Below are positions 26,506 to 34,116 of a stretch of DNA of 34,116 nt, piece by piece; position 1 is the first letter of the stretch, and each line of letters starts with the position of its first letter. The translations under genes and the position numbers were made by a program. A model generated the notes under the pieces. The model saw only the letters and a list, made by a program, of their open reading frames with translations. It was not told the DNA's origin and ran no database searches. The stretch lies in the NCBI RefSeq assembly GCF_011390875.1, contig NZ_JAABRP010000035.1, positions 1 to 34,116 on the forward strand, written 5' to 3'. This DNA comes from Thiocapsa sp. Its GTDB lineage: Bacteria > Pseudomonadota > Gammaproteobacteria > Chromatiales > Chromatiaceae.

Positions 26506-28056
26506 ATGGAGCCATCGCTTCTTCTATCCCCGGACATTACCGCGCCGGAGCGGCCGCTGCATATCCTCGTGGCAAGCAGCGAGGCTCATCCGCTGATCAA
26601 AACCGGCGGGCTCGCCGATGTCGCCGCCAGTTTACCCGCTGCGCTGCGCGATCTGGGTCACGACGCCCGGCTCATCCTGCCGGCCTATCCTCGCGCGGCC
26701 CGCCAGTTGCGCGACACCAAGATCCTTTGCGAGCTGAAGATCCCGGCGGGCCGCACCCAAGTGCGCATCCTCGAGGGCAAGCATCCGGATCACGACTTAC
26801 CGCTCTATTTGGTCGACGCACCCGAGCATTTCTGTCGCGAAGGCAATCCGTACACCGACCTCAGCGGACGCGACTGGGGCGACAACGCCGAGCGCTTCCT
26901 GCTCTTCTGTCGGGCCATTGCCCTGGTCGCTCGCGGCCTTCCGGCGATCGGCTGGCGACCGGACGTGTTGCACGGCAATGACTGGCAAACCGGGCTAGCC
27001 CCTGCTCTGCTCCGGGATCTGCCCGGCCATCCGGCAAACGTATTCACGATCCACAATCTCGCCTATCAAGGTTTGTTCGATCGCGCAACCTTCGATCGGC
27101 TCGGCCTGCCGCCCGCGCTGTGGAGCGTCTCGGGTTTGGAGTTCCATCAGAGGATGTCCTTCATCAAGGGAGGCATCTTCTTCTCCGACCGGGTCAACAC
27201 CGTCAGCCCATCCTATGCCGCGGAGGTGCGCACCGCACGTTTCGGATTCGGGCTCGACGGACTTCTGCGCCAGATCGGCAGCCGCTTCAGCGGCATCCTC
27301 AACGGTGTCGATTATCGGGTGTGGGACCCCCTGACGGATCCCTACATCCTCCAATGCTATGACCCGGAGACCTTCGGACTCAAGGCGGAGAACAAGCTCG
27401 ACATCCAACGCGAGGTCGGGCTTCCGCGCAACGAGGACGCCTTCGTGCTGGGCTATATCGGGCGCTTGGTCGAGCAGAAGGGTGTGGACCTGATCCTCGC
27501 CATGCTCCCGCGGCTTCTCGAAGACCCGCGCATCCAGGTCGTATTCCAGGGGACCGGAGAACGCAGCACGGAGCAGGCGCTTCTCGCCATCGCGGCACAG
27601 TATCCGCGTCAGGTCGGGGTCTTCGTCGAGTACGAGGAGGCGCGGGCGCATCGTATCGAAGCCGGCTCGGACGCCTTCTTGATGCCGTCGCGCTTCGAGC
27701 CCTGCGGGCTCAACCAGATCTACAGCCTGCGATACGGGACACCGCCCATCGCCCACCGCACCGGCGGCCTGGCCGACACCGTGGTCCATGCCTCCCCGGA
27801 AACGCTCGCCGACGGCACCGCGACCGGCTTTCTGTTCGAGGAGCCACGCGCCGAGGCCCTGCTTGTCGCCGTGCGGCAGGCCCTGCAACTGTATCGGGAC
27901 AACCCGCAGGCGTGGCAAAAGCTCGCAACGACGGGAATGCAGCAGGACTTCAGTTGGGAGGCAAGCGCCCGCGGTTATGTGCGGCTTTATGCCGAGGCGA
28001 TCGCCGATCGGGCAATCGCGCAAGGGACGGATGAGGCGAGTTCAGCGTCGGCGTAG
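26506..28056 (+). CDS. glgA: Glycogen synthase, ADP-glucose type (516 aa)
   Basis: It adds glucose from ADP-glucose to glycogen (GT5). The ADP-glucose-binding KTGGLADV (32-39) is present, followed by [24 protein letters not shown] and [13 protein letters not shown]. The C-terminal Rossmann half carries [33 protein letters not shown] and [10 protein letters not shown]. The N-terminal 16 residues before [14 protein letters not shown] are an extension. It is divergent from zwf and the only glycogen gene in view. It ends in a tight hairpin (CCGCCC-ggtc-GGGCGG, 28057-28072) directly after the stop. Confidence 0.93.
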   Translation: MEPSLLLSPDITAPERPLHILVASSEAHPLIKTGGLADVAASLPAALRDLGHDARLILPAYPRAARQLRDTKILCELKIPAGRTQVRILEGKHPDHDLPLYLVDAPEHFCREGNPYTDLSGRDWGDNAERFLLFCRAIALVARGLPAIGWRPDVLHGNDWQTGLAPALLRDLPGHPANVFTIHNLAYQGLFDRATFDRLGLPPALWSVSGLEFHQRMSFIKGGIFFSDRVNTVSPSYAAEVRTARFGFGLDGLLRQIGSRFSGILNGVDYRVWDPLTDPYILQCYDPETFGLKAENKLDIQREVGLPRNEDAFVLGYIGRLVEQKGVDLILAMLPRLLEDPRIQVVFQGTGERSTEQALLAIAAQYPRQVGVFVEYEEARAHRIEAGSDAFLMPSRFEPCGLNQIYSLRYGTPPIAHRTGGLADTVVHASPETLADGTATGFLFEEPRAEALLVAVRQALQLYRDNPQAWQKLATTGMQQDFSWEASARGYVRLYAEAIADRAIAQGTDEASSASA

Positions 28057-28072
28057 CCGCCCGGTCGGGCGG
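28057..28072. terminator. GC hairpin directly after glgA
   Basis: CCGCCC and GGGCGG pair around a 4-base loop starting one base after the stop codon. It lies between convergent glgA and panD. There is no T-run, so this is weak evidence for a terminator. Confidence 0.4.
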
Positions 28073-28167
28073 AGTCCGCTCGGCGTCTTCGGATTGGCGT
28101 CTCCGGGGTGGGCTCGTGCGGACAGGTGCCTGGGCAGGTGTCTTCGGCCGGGAGGGTTCGAGCGGGA

Positions 28168-28548
28168 TCAGGCCACCTGAGCCGGGATGAAGTCCCCGGT
28201 GCGAGTCACGCGGTTGTGCTCGTTGAGATAGACCAGCGCCGGGCGGTGGGCATCGGCCTCGGCCTCCGTCATGGCGGCGTAGGCGCAGATGATGATGCGA
28301 TCGCCCGGCGCGGCTTTATGCGCTGCGGCCCCGTTGACCGAAATCACGCGTGAGCCGGGCTCGGCACGGATGGCGTAGGTCGTGAACCGCTCGCCGTTGG
28401 TGACGTTGTAGATTTGAATCTGCTCGTACTCGCGAATGCCGGCGAGCGCGAGCAGCTCCTCGTCGATGGCACAGGAGCCCTCGTAATCGACTTCCGCGTG
28501 GGTCACGCAAGCCCGATGCAATTTGCACTTCAACAAGGTCAGATGCAT
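28168..28548 (-). CDS. panD: Aspartate 1-decarboxylase proenzyme (126 aa)
   Basis: It makes beta-alanine for pantothenate. The self-cleavage site Gly24-Ser25 is visible in YEGSCAID, and the cleaved serine becomes the pyruvoyl cofactor. Lys9 in LLKCKLHRA and the Tyr58/Asn72 region ([21 protein letters not shown]) are kept. Length equals the family's. It follows panC in the same direction with an 80-base gap, completing the panB-panC-panD set. Confidence 0.95.
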   Translation of the reverse strand: MHLTLLKCKLHRACVTHAEVDYEGSCAIDEELLALAGIREYEQIQIYNVTNGERFTTYAIRAEPGSRVISVNGAAAHKAAPGDRIIICAYAAMTEAEADAHRPALVYLNEHNRVTRTGDFIPAQVA

Positions 28549-28628
28549 GTCTAGAAACCTCCGAAAGGCCGGTCCGGCCGCGTCTTCGTGCCCTGACGAA
28601 GCGCTCTCGATCTAAGAATCGTCGTAGT

Positions 28629-29507
28629 TTACCGCAGCGTTTGTTGCGGCGCAGCATTCGCGTCGAGCTGCACCCTGAGATTGTCGATCAAACGCGCCCG
28701 ACCGAGATAGGCGGCCGCGAGAATTACGAGATCTCGGTCGCCCTCCGTGGCCGATCGCAGGTCGTCCGCCGCACGGACCTGAACATAGTCTGGGGCCAAA
28801 CCGGCCTCGCGCAAAGCGGCCTCGGCCTCCCGTTCGACCGAAGCGGCGACATTCCCTGCCAGCAAGGATTGCCGAGCCGCCGTCAACACCCGACGCAATC
28901 CCGGCGCGAGCGCCCGCTCCGAAGGGGAAAGGTAGCCGTTGCGCGAGCTCATGGCGAGACCGTCTGACTCGCGCACGGTCGGCACCCCGACGATCTCGAT
29001 CGGCATGTCCAGATCCTCGACCATCCGCCGGATGACCAAGAGCTGCTGGAAATCCTTCTCGCCGAACAGTGCAATATCGGGCTGCACCATATTGAACAGC
29101 TTGCACACGACGGTCGCCACACCGCGGAAGTGCCCTGGGCGGCTCTCGCCGCAGAGGACATCGGAGAGCCCCGGCACCTCCACGCGCGTCTGCACCTCGC
29201 TGCCGCGCGGGTAGACGCTCGCAACGCCCGGGGCAAACAAGAGGTCGCAACCCGCCGCCTCGAGCAGCTCCCGATCCCGCGCCAAGGTCCGCGGATAGGC
29301 GTCCAGATCCTCGGCGGGGCCGAACTGCATCGGGTTGACGAAGATGCTCGCGATGACCCGTGGCGCGCGCGCGCGGGCCTCAGCGATCAAGGTCAGATGC
29401 CCGGCATGCAGATTCCCCATGGTCGGTACGAAGGCCACGCGCTCGCCCGCCCAGCGCCATATGCGGACCTGCTCACGGAGGTCCTCCAGTGTTTCGATTG
29501 TCTTCAT
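28629..29507 (-). CDS. panC: Pantothenate synthetase (292 aa)
   Basis: It joins pantoate and beta-alanine using ATP. The nucleotidyl-transferase motif [11 protein letters not shown] (28-38), [11 protein letters not shown], the KMSKS-like region [14 protein letters not shown] and [10 protein letters not shown] match the family from end to end. It sits between panB (with an 86-bp repeat in the 97-base gap) and panD. The inserted repeat may lower co-transcription of panC with panB. Confidence 0.95.
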   Translation of the reverse strand: MKTIETLEDLREQVRIWRWAGERVAFVPTMGNLHAGHLTLIAEARARAPRVIASIFVNPMQFGPAEDLDAYPRTLARDRELLEAAGCDLLFAPGVASVYPRGSEVQTRVEVPGLSDVLCGESRPGHFRGVATVVCKLFNMVQPDIALFGEKDFQQLLVIRRMVEDLDMPIEIVGVPTVRESDGLAMSSRNGYLSPSERALAPGLRRVLTAARQSLLAGNVAASVEREAEAALREAGLAPDYVQVRAADDLRSATEGDRDLVILAAAYLGRARLIDNLRVQLDANAAPQQTLR

Positions 29508-29522
29508 TGCCCTTTCCGCATT

Positions 29523-29608
29523 TTAAACCGCGTTCCCGCAAAGGGTTGTAGATGTAACGAACGTCGAGCTCGCGCGAGAATCAGCATCTCGCTCTGGACG
29601 CGGTTTAG
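29523..29608. repeat. 86-bp inverted-end repeat, copy 6 (subfamily A)
   Basis: It opens TTAAACCGCGTT and closes GACGCGGTTTAG. The interior GTCGAGCTCGCGCGAG can fold. It lies in the panB-panC gap and supplies the panB stop TAA (29607-29605 on minus). Confidence 0.87.
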
Positions 29609-30408
29609 TACGGTGTTTCGTCACGACCGGGGAACTCATTCGCCTTGACCGCTCGGACGTAGGCCGCGACGGCATCCGCAATCGAAACCTGCCCGGTCAT
29701 GAAATCTCGGCTGAAGCTCGGCGGACGCCCCGGATTGAGTCCCAGCATGTCGTAGAGCACAAGCACCTGGCCATCGCATCCTGCGCCGGCGCCGATCCCG
29801 ATGACCGGGATGCTCAGGGTCAAGGCGATCTCGGAGGCCAAGGCGGCGGGCACGCACTCCAAGACCAAGAGGCTCGCTCCCGCTTCCTGCATGGCGATGG
29901 CATCGTGCCGGATCGCCTCCGCCGAGGCGTGGTCCCGGCCCTGGAAACGATAACCGCCGATGCGGTGCACCGACTGAGGCAGAAGTCCCAAATGGGCGCA
30001 AACGGGCACGCCTTGCTCCGTGAGGCGTCGCACGGTTTCAAGCATCGGCGCCCCGCCCTCGAGCTTCACGACCTCCGCCCCGCCGTCCTGCATCAGACGT
30101 CCGGCCGCATCGATCGCGCGCTCGGGTGTCGCGCAGGCGAGAAAGGGCAGATCCACCACAAGTAGTGCCCGTGCCCGTCCGCGCGAGACGCAGGCGGCGT
30201 GATAGACCATCTGCTCGAGGGTGACCGGCACGGTCGTGCGGTGCCCCTGGAGGACCATTCCGAGAGAATCCCCCACCAGCATCAGATCGACGCCTGCCGT
30301 ATCGAGCAGGCGTGCGAAGCTGGCGTCGTAACAGGTAAGAGAAGCGATACGCTCGCCCTTCGCCTTCATGCCGGCGAGGGTGGCGACCGAGATCGGCGCG
30401 AGAGACAT
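29605..30408 (-). CDS. panB: 3-methyl-2-oxobutanoate hydroxymethyltransferase (267 aa)
   Basis: It is the first pantothenate enzyme, making ketopantoate with methylene-tetrahydrofolate. It shows SLTCYDASFARLLD, the metal-site VGDSLGMVLQGH, VVKLEGG, HLGLLPQSVH and GIGAGAGCDGQVLV. It is full length and ends DETPY with its stop inside the adjacent repeat. It is first in the panBCD unit, 105 bases downstream of pcnB. The folK gene often found between pcnB and panB in related bacteria is not here. Confidence 0.95.
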   Translation of the reverse strand: MSLAPISVATLAGMKAKGERIASLTCYDASFARLLDTAGVDLMLVGDSLGMVLQGHRTTVPVTLEQMVYHAACVSRGRARALLVVDLPFLACATPERAIDAAGRLMQDGGAEVVKLEGGAPMLETVRRLTEQGVPVCAHLGLLPQSVHRIGGYRFQGRDHASAEAIRHDAIAMQEAGASLLVLECVPAALASEIALTLSIPVIGIGAGAGCDGQVLVLYDMLGLNPGRPPSFSRDFMTGQVSIADAVAAYVRAVKANEFPGRDETPY

Positions 30409-30513
30409 GGTCGACTCCGAAGGTCAGGCTTGATGACGCGAGGATAGTGGCCGAGATCAAGCAACGCTACCCCGTGCACGATCACCGCACTCGGTTAGGT
30501 CGGTGCGGCAGAA

Positions 30514-31926
30514 TCAGCCGCCGCGTTCCACGACCCCTGTCGCCTCCGTCCCGGGCCCTGCGCCATCTCCCGTCTTGCGCCGCCGCGGACGGCGTCGGCG
30601 CCGCTTGGCACCGCCTTCGGTCATGGTCGCGCGCTCCTGTCCGCTCGCCTCTTGGAAGCGCGTCCACCAGGCCGCCAGCTCCGGATCCGCCTCGCCGGCA
30701 TCCGCGCGCAGGACCAGAAAGTCGTACGCAGCCCGGAACCGCGGATGCGTCACCAGGCGCTGCGGACGCTTGCCGTCACGCTGCTCGAGGCGAGGCTGCA
30801 TCGACCAGATCTCGCGCATCGGCAGCGAGAATCGCTTCGGAATCGCAACAAGCGATTGCTGCTGCGAACAGATCTCGCTCGCCGCGAGGAACATCGCCTC
30901 GTTCGCGGCCTCCCCACCGGCCAGATACTCCTCGAAACGACGCCGGACCGGCTCCCAGAGGAGCACGCCGAACAGGAAGGCCGGGGTGACGGACTTGTCC
31001 TCGTGCAGCCGCTTGTCGGTATTGGCCAAACCGCGACTGACGAAGGTGAGCGGGAAGCCATGGTCTTCCCGCGCCAAGCAGTCCTCGGTCGCCGGGAAAA
31101 GCTCCCCGAAGAGCCCGTACTGGCGCAGCTTCTCGAAGACGCCGAGGCCGTAACCCGAATGAAAGAGCTTGATCAGCTCATCGAAGAGTCGCGCCGGGGC
31201 GATGTCGGCGAGCAGATGGGCCAGCTCGAACAGCGGCTGCTCGGTCTGCCGCTCGATCGTAAAGCCCAGTTTGCAGGCGAAGCGCACCGCCCGGAGCATC
31301 CGCACCGGGTCCTCGCGATAGCGCTGCTCCGGATCGCCGATCAGACGCAGCCGACCGGCCTTGATGTCCTCGAGCCCGTCGGCGTAATCGATGAGCGAAA
31401 AATCGGCGATGTTGTAGTAGAGCGCATTGACCGTGAAATCCCGGCGCAGGGCATCCTCGGCGATGGTGCCGTAGGTGTTGTCCCGGAGGATCCGACCGTT
31501 CTCCATCTGCCGGTCGTTCTCGTCGCCCTCCGACGCAATCGTGGAGCCGCGAAAGGTCGCGACCTCGATGATCTCGCGCCCGAAATGCACGTGCGCCAAT
31601 CGAAAGCGCCGCCCGATCAGACGACAGTTGCGAAACACCTGCCGGACCTGCTCCGGGGTCGCATCGGTCGCCACGTCGAAATCCTTCGGCTCGTGACCGA
31701 GCAACAGATCGCGCACGCCGCCGCCGACCAAATGGGCTTGAAAGTTCTCTTGCTTCAGACGGTAGAGCACCTTGAGGGCGTTCTCGCTGATGTTCGCGCG
31801 CGAGATCCCGTGCTCGGGCCGAGGCACGATCAAAGGGCTCGCCGCGATCGCGTCCGGGCTCGTGTTTTGGAAAGGTTCCTGCATCACCTTTTCGGAGGAA
31901 TTCCTGATCGCTGGGGCCGCACTCAT
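30514..31926 (-). CDS. pcnB: Poly(A) polymerase I (470 aa)
   Basis: It polyadenylates RNA and promotes decay. The nucleotidyl-transferase motif AHLVGGGVRDLLLG (64-77) with the metal pair Asp82/Asp84 in KDFDVATDA is followed by the RNA-binding neck (REDPVRMLRAVRFACKLGF) and a basic C-terminal tail (about 440-460, RRRRRPRRRK) typical of PcnB rather than CCA-adding enzymes. The start at 31926 gives a 35-residue leader; an internal ATG at residue 15 is the alternative. It is transcribed towards panB and divergent from the tRNA-Glu gene. Confidence 0.92.
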   Translation of the reverse strand: MSAAPAIRNSSEKVMQEPFQNTSPDAIAASPLIVPRPEHGISRANISENALKVLYRLKQENFQAHLVGGGVRDLLLGHEPKDFDVATDATPEQVRQVFRNCRLIGRRFRLAHVHFGREIIEVATFRGSTIASEGDENDRQMENGRILRDNTYGTIAEDALRRDFTVNALYYNIADFSLIDYADGLEDIKAGRLRLIGDPEQRYREDPVRMLRAVRFACKLGFTIERQTEQPLFELAHLLADIAPARLFDELIKLFHSGYGLGVFEKLRQYGLFGELFPATEDCLAREDHGFPLTFVSRGLANTDKRLHEDKSVTPAFLFGVLLWEPVRRRFEEYLAGGEAANEAMFLAASEICSQQQSLVAIPKRFSLPMREIWSMQPRLEQRDGKRPQRLVTHPRFRAAYDFLVLRADAGEADPELAAWWTRFQEASGQERATMTEGGAKRRRRRPRRRKTGDGAGPGTEATGVVERGG

Positions 31927-32000
31927 GAAGGCGTCACCCGGTGCCGAGCACGACGGGGCGCGGAGCTGCAGCCATTGGTAAGACGAAGGTCACAGCCGGC

Positions 32001-32028
32001 TTGTAGAGCGCCGTGATGCGCGTATAAT
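32001..32028 (+). promoter_or_regulatory. Sigma-70 promoter of the tRNA gene
   Basis: TTGTAG (32001-32006), a 16-base spacer and a perfect TATAAT (32023-32028) lie 24 bases upstream of the tRNA, an expected distance for a stable-RNA promoter. Confidence 0.7.
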
Positions 32029-32052
32029 ACGCGTTTCCACGCCGCAGTACCT

Positions 32053-32127
32053 GCTCCCTTCGTCTAGCGGTTAGGACGCTGGCCTCTCACGCCGGTAACA
32101 GGGGTTCGAACCCCCTAGGGAGCGCCA
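32053..32127 (+). tRNA. tRNA-Glu (CTC)
   Basis: The acceptor stem GCTCCCT/AGGGAGC closes a cloverleaf with a D-arm (TCTAGCGGTTAGGA), an anticodon stem CTGGC/GCCGG, loop CTCTCAC giving anticodon CTC (32086-32088), and a T-arm GGGGTTCGAACCCC. The discriminator G is followed by encoded CCA. The sequence matches bacterial glutamate tRNAs. Most bacteria rely on a TTC tRNA, so this is the additional GAG reader of a high-GC genome. Confidence 0.93.
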
Positions 32128-32420
32128 AATCCAAGCCGATGATTCATAGGTCTGTTTGACACAATCATCGCGACTATCCCGGATTCCGAAGTTTTTCTTC
32201 CGCCTCCCGGCACGGCCATCGCCAGGCCCGCGATGACGAGGGCTCACGCCCACCCCCGCGCTCCCCGGCAGGACCGAGCAGATCCCGACAGACACCGACG
32301 AGGTATCCGAAAGGACGGGCCCCGGAGGTCGACAGCTTCTGCGCGAACATCCGCCGGCCGCTTCCTTCGGCGCGCGGTGCCGGGCGCACCCGGCATCGCC
32401 CAGCCGCCGACGCCGGCGAG
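32128..32420. other. Convergent intergenic region after tRNA-Glu and ffh
   Basis: No gene is recognised. A T5 run at 32192-32196 after weak pairing could end the tRNA transcript. TGCCGGG/CCCGGCA (32378-32395) is a firm hairpin 26 bases past the ffh stop. Confidence 0.4.
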
Positions 32421-33827
32421 CTACATCGGGAAGCCACCCGGCGGCATGCCGCCCGGCGGGAAGCCCCCACCCGGCGGAAAGCCTCCGGGCATGCGCCCCT
32501 GCATCGAGCGCATCATCTTGGCCATGCCGCCGCCCTTCATCTTCTTCAGCATCTTCTGCATCTGAGCGAACTGCTTGAGCAGGCGGTTCACGTCCTGCAC
32601 CTCGGTGCCGGATCCGGCGGCGATGCGACGCTTTCGCGACCCCTTGATGACGGCGGGAAAACGGCGCTCCTGAGGTGTCATCGAGTTGATGATGGCAATC
32701 AGCTTGCCCATCTCTTTGTCGCTGGCCTTGTTCTTGACATGATCGGGGATCTGCCCCATCCCCGGAAGCTTGTCCATCAGGCTCATCATGCCGCCCATGT
32801 TCGCCATCTGATCGAGTTGCTCTTTGAAGTCGACGAGATCGAACTCCTTGCCCTTCTTGAGCTTTTTGACCAGCCTCTCGGCCTTGTCCTTGTCGACCTT
32901 GGACTGGACCTCCTCGACCAGCGAGACCACGTCGCCCATGCCGAGGATGCGCGAGGCGACGCGATCCGGATAAAAGGGCTCGAGTGCCGTGGTCTTCTCG
33001 CCGGTGCCGAGGAATTTGATGGGCTTGCCGGTGATGTGGCGGATCGAAAGGGCCGCACCGCCGCGGGCATCGCCGTCGGTCTTGGTGAGGACCACACCGG
33101 TCAGCGGCAGGGCCTCGTCGAAAGCCTTTGCCGTGTTGGCCGCATCCTGACCCGTCATGGCATCCACGACGAAGAGGGTCTCGACCGGCTTCAACGCGGC
33201 ATGAACGGCCTTGATCTCGTCCATCATGGCCGAGTCGACATGCAGCCGGCCGGCGGTGTCGACGATCAGCACATCCTTGAAGTGCTTGCGCGCCGCATCG
33301 AGTGCGCGCTTGGCGATATCGATCGGGTTCTGATCCGGGGTGCTCGGATAGAATTCGGCCCCGACCTCGGCCGCGACCGTCTTCAACTGCTCGATAGCGG
33401 CCGGGCGGTAGACGTCGCAGCTCACGACCATCACCGATTTGCCCTGCTTCTCTTGCAGCCAGCGCGCGAGCTTGGCGACACTGGTCGTTTTGCCCGAGCC
33501 CTGCAGGCCCGCCATGAGCACCACGGCCGGCGGCTGCGCGGTCAGGTCCAACTGCTCGTTGGCCTGGCCCATGAGCGTGACCAGCTCGTCGTTGACGATC
33601 TTGATCATGACCTGACCCGGCGTCAGACTCCGGGTCACGGTCTCGCCGAGCGCCTTCTCGCGGACATCCTCGACGAACTGTCGCACCACCGGTAGGGCAA
33701 CGTCGGCCTCCAGGAGCGCCATGCGCACCTGACGGACGGTTTCCTTGATGTTCTCTTCGGTCAGACGACCCTGACCGCGCAGATTGTTCAGGACATCGCC
33801 GAAACGATCCTGGAGAGTCTCAAACAT
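32421..33827 (-). CDS. ffh: Signal recognition particle protein Ffh (468 aa)
   Basis: It is the GTPase of the signal recognition particle, delivering membrane proteins to FtsY with 4.5S RNA. The N domain is followed by G1 GLQGSGKTT (107-115), DTAGR (190-194) and TKTDGD (248-253). The Met-rich M domain (MANMGGMMSLMDKLPGMG ... MLKKMKGGGMAKMM) ends in a Pro-Gly tail. The start at 33827 with GAGGTC matches the family. The frame extending to 33956 has no conserved residues. The usual downstream rpsP cluster is not present; a tRNA is found instead. Confidence 0.95.
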   Translation of the reverse strand: MFETLQDRFGDVLNNLRGQGRLTEENIKETVRQVRMALLEADVALPVVRQFVEDVREKALGETVTRSLTPGQVMIKIVNDELVTLMGQANEQLDLTAQPPAVVLMAGLQGSGKTTSVAKLARWLQEKQGKSVMVVSCDVYRPAAIEQLKTVAAEVGAEFYPSTPDQNPIDIAKRALDAARKHFKDVLIVDTAGRLHVDSAMMDEIKAVHAALKPVETLFVVDAMTGQDAANTAKAFDEALPLTGVVLTKTDGDARGGAALSIRHITGKPIKFLGTGEKTTALEPFYPDRVASRILGMGDVVSLVEEVQSKVDKDKAERLVKKLKKGKEFDLVDFKEQLDQMANMGGMMSLMDKLPGMGQIPDHVKNKASDKEMGKLIAIINSMTPQERRFPAVIKGSRKRRIAAGSGTEVQDVNRLLKQFAQMQKMLKKMKGGGMAKMMRSMQGRMPGGFPPGGGFPPGGMPPGGFPM

Positions 33828-33923
33828 AAGTTGACCTCGAGCCTCGTCGGGCCACGATGCCCGCACGGATATTCGATCTGATATTAGGCCGGCGTCGGCC
33901 CGGCCTGTCGCGAAAGTTCCGAG

Positions 33924-33929
33924 TATAAT
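33924..33929 (+). promoter_or_regulatory. Candidate -10 box divergent from ffh
   Basis: A perfect TATAAT, without a good -35 at the right spacing, points away from ffh. The only small frame after it (ATG 33928, 27 codons) ends at a TGA formed by the end of repeat copy 7. That frame is unlikely to be a gene. Confidence 0.3.
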
Positions 33930-34007
33930 GCCCGCCATCGGCAGGCGATACGACAAGGCCCCGTCTCGACGACGTCAGGTTTGCGCTCGCCCTGTGGGCG
34001 ACCCCAC

Positions 34008-34093
34008 TTGAACCGCGTCCAGAGCGAGATGCTGACTTTCGAGTGAGTTCGACGTTTGGTGCATCCACAACATTTAGCGGGGACGCGGTTTAA
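34008..34093. repeat. 86-bp inverted-end repeat, copy 7 (subfamily A, reverse orientation)
   Basis: Read on the minus strand it opens TTAAACCGCGTC and closes GACGCGGTTCAA. It aligns gap-free with copies 1 and 6. An AT-rich linker (34094-34112) follows, then TTTA at the window edge, which suggests a partner element just outside. Confidence 0.85.
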
Positions 34094-34116
34094 AATGCTA
34101 TTTTTTTAATAGTTTA

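Noticed and set aside
30652-32016. 454-codon frame antisense to pcnB
   Set aside because: It is antisense to a complete poly(A) polymerase and even overlaps the tRNA promoter.
32739-33695. 318-codon frame antisense to ffh
   Set aside because: It is a mirror of the GTPase gene with no independent motif or ribosome site.
33928-34011. 27-codon frame after TATAAT divergent from ffh
   Set aside because: It starts inside the -10 box itself and has no ribosome site. Its stop in a repeat is probably chance.
1763-34093. CRISPR array from the recurring inverted repeats
   Set aside because: Copies are far apart, have no regular spacers and no cas genes, and have inverted ends rather than direct repeats.

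Overview
The window is a GC-rich chromosomal stretch from a gammaproteobacterium. The gene content (prkA-yeaH-spoVR, a mtaD/mtnA pair, pcnB next to panBCD, glycogen synthase, a ffh with a Pro-Gly-rich tail, and duplicated glucose-6-phosphate genes) points to Chromatiales, probably a purple sulfur bacterium. That placement is by general resemblance: no rRNA or photosynthesis gene is present to confirm it.

Layout. Positions 1-1770 are decaying accessory DNA: a frameshifted DUF3368 PIN toxin gene, a cytochrome c remnant, one small intact gene (778-1002) and a broken TSUP permease. Positions 1845-4733 (minus) hold a ClC antiporter fused to a SPOR domain and a DedA-type membrane protein. Positions 5342-11113 (plus) form a sugar-phosphate island: histidine phosphatase, ROK kinase, pgi, class I aldolase, gnd, zwf. 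In this island pgi and gnd have lost their middles, and a second, internally deleted copy of the ROK gene lies upstream. Positions 11600-15100 carry a tautomerase, a Uma2-family protein, and divergent mtnA and mtaD for methylthioadenosine recycling. Positions 15202-22618 (minus) carry rlpA, an LdtD-type L,D-transpeptidase, spoVR, yeaH and prkA. A sigma-54 promoter and an NtrC-like site are readable upstream of prkA. Positions 23208-26394 (minus) are an intact zwf-pgi pair, divergent from glgA (26506-28056). Positions 28168-31926 (minus) hold panD, panC, panB and pcnB. A tRNA-Glu(CTC) and ffh follow.

The most unusual structure is a family of short repeats scattered through the window. Six full copies are exactly 86 bp, with about 12-bp inverted ends (YTAAACCGCGTC ... 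GACGCGGTTTAR). Two variant copies and one truncated copy also occur, and two copies are paired with a neighbour across a 20-21 bp AT-rich linker. The TAA just inside the end is used as the stop codon of the neighbouring gene in at least seven cases, plus one broken gene. They look like tiny non-autonomous elements bounded by TA that have settled on gene ends.

Functionally, the intact zwf-pgi pair can supply what the decaying island has lost, apart from gnd, which has no intact copy here. Together with glgA it suggests storage-glucan and oxidative pentose phosphate metabolism. The prkA group followed by an L,D-transpeptidase suggests a starvation-response unit linked to wall remodelling.
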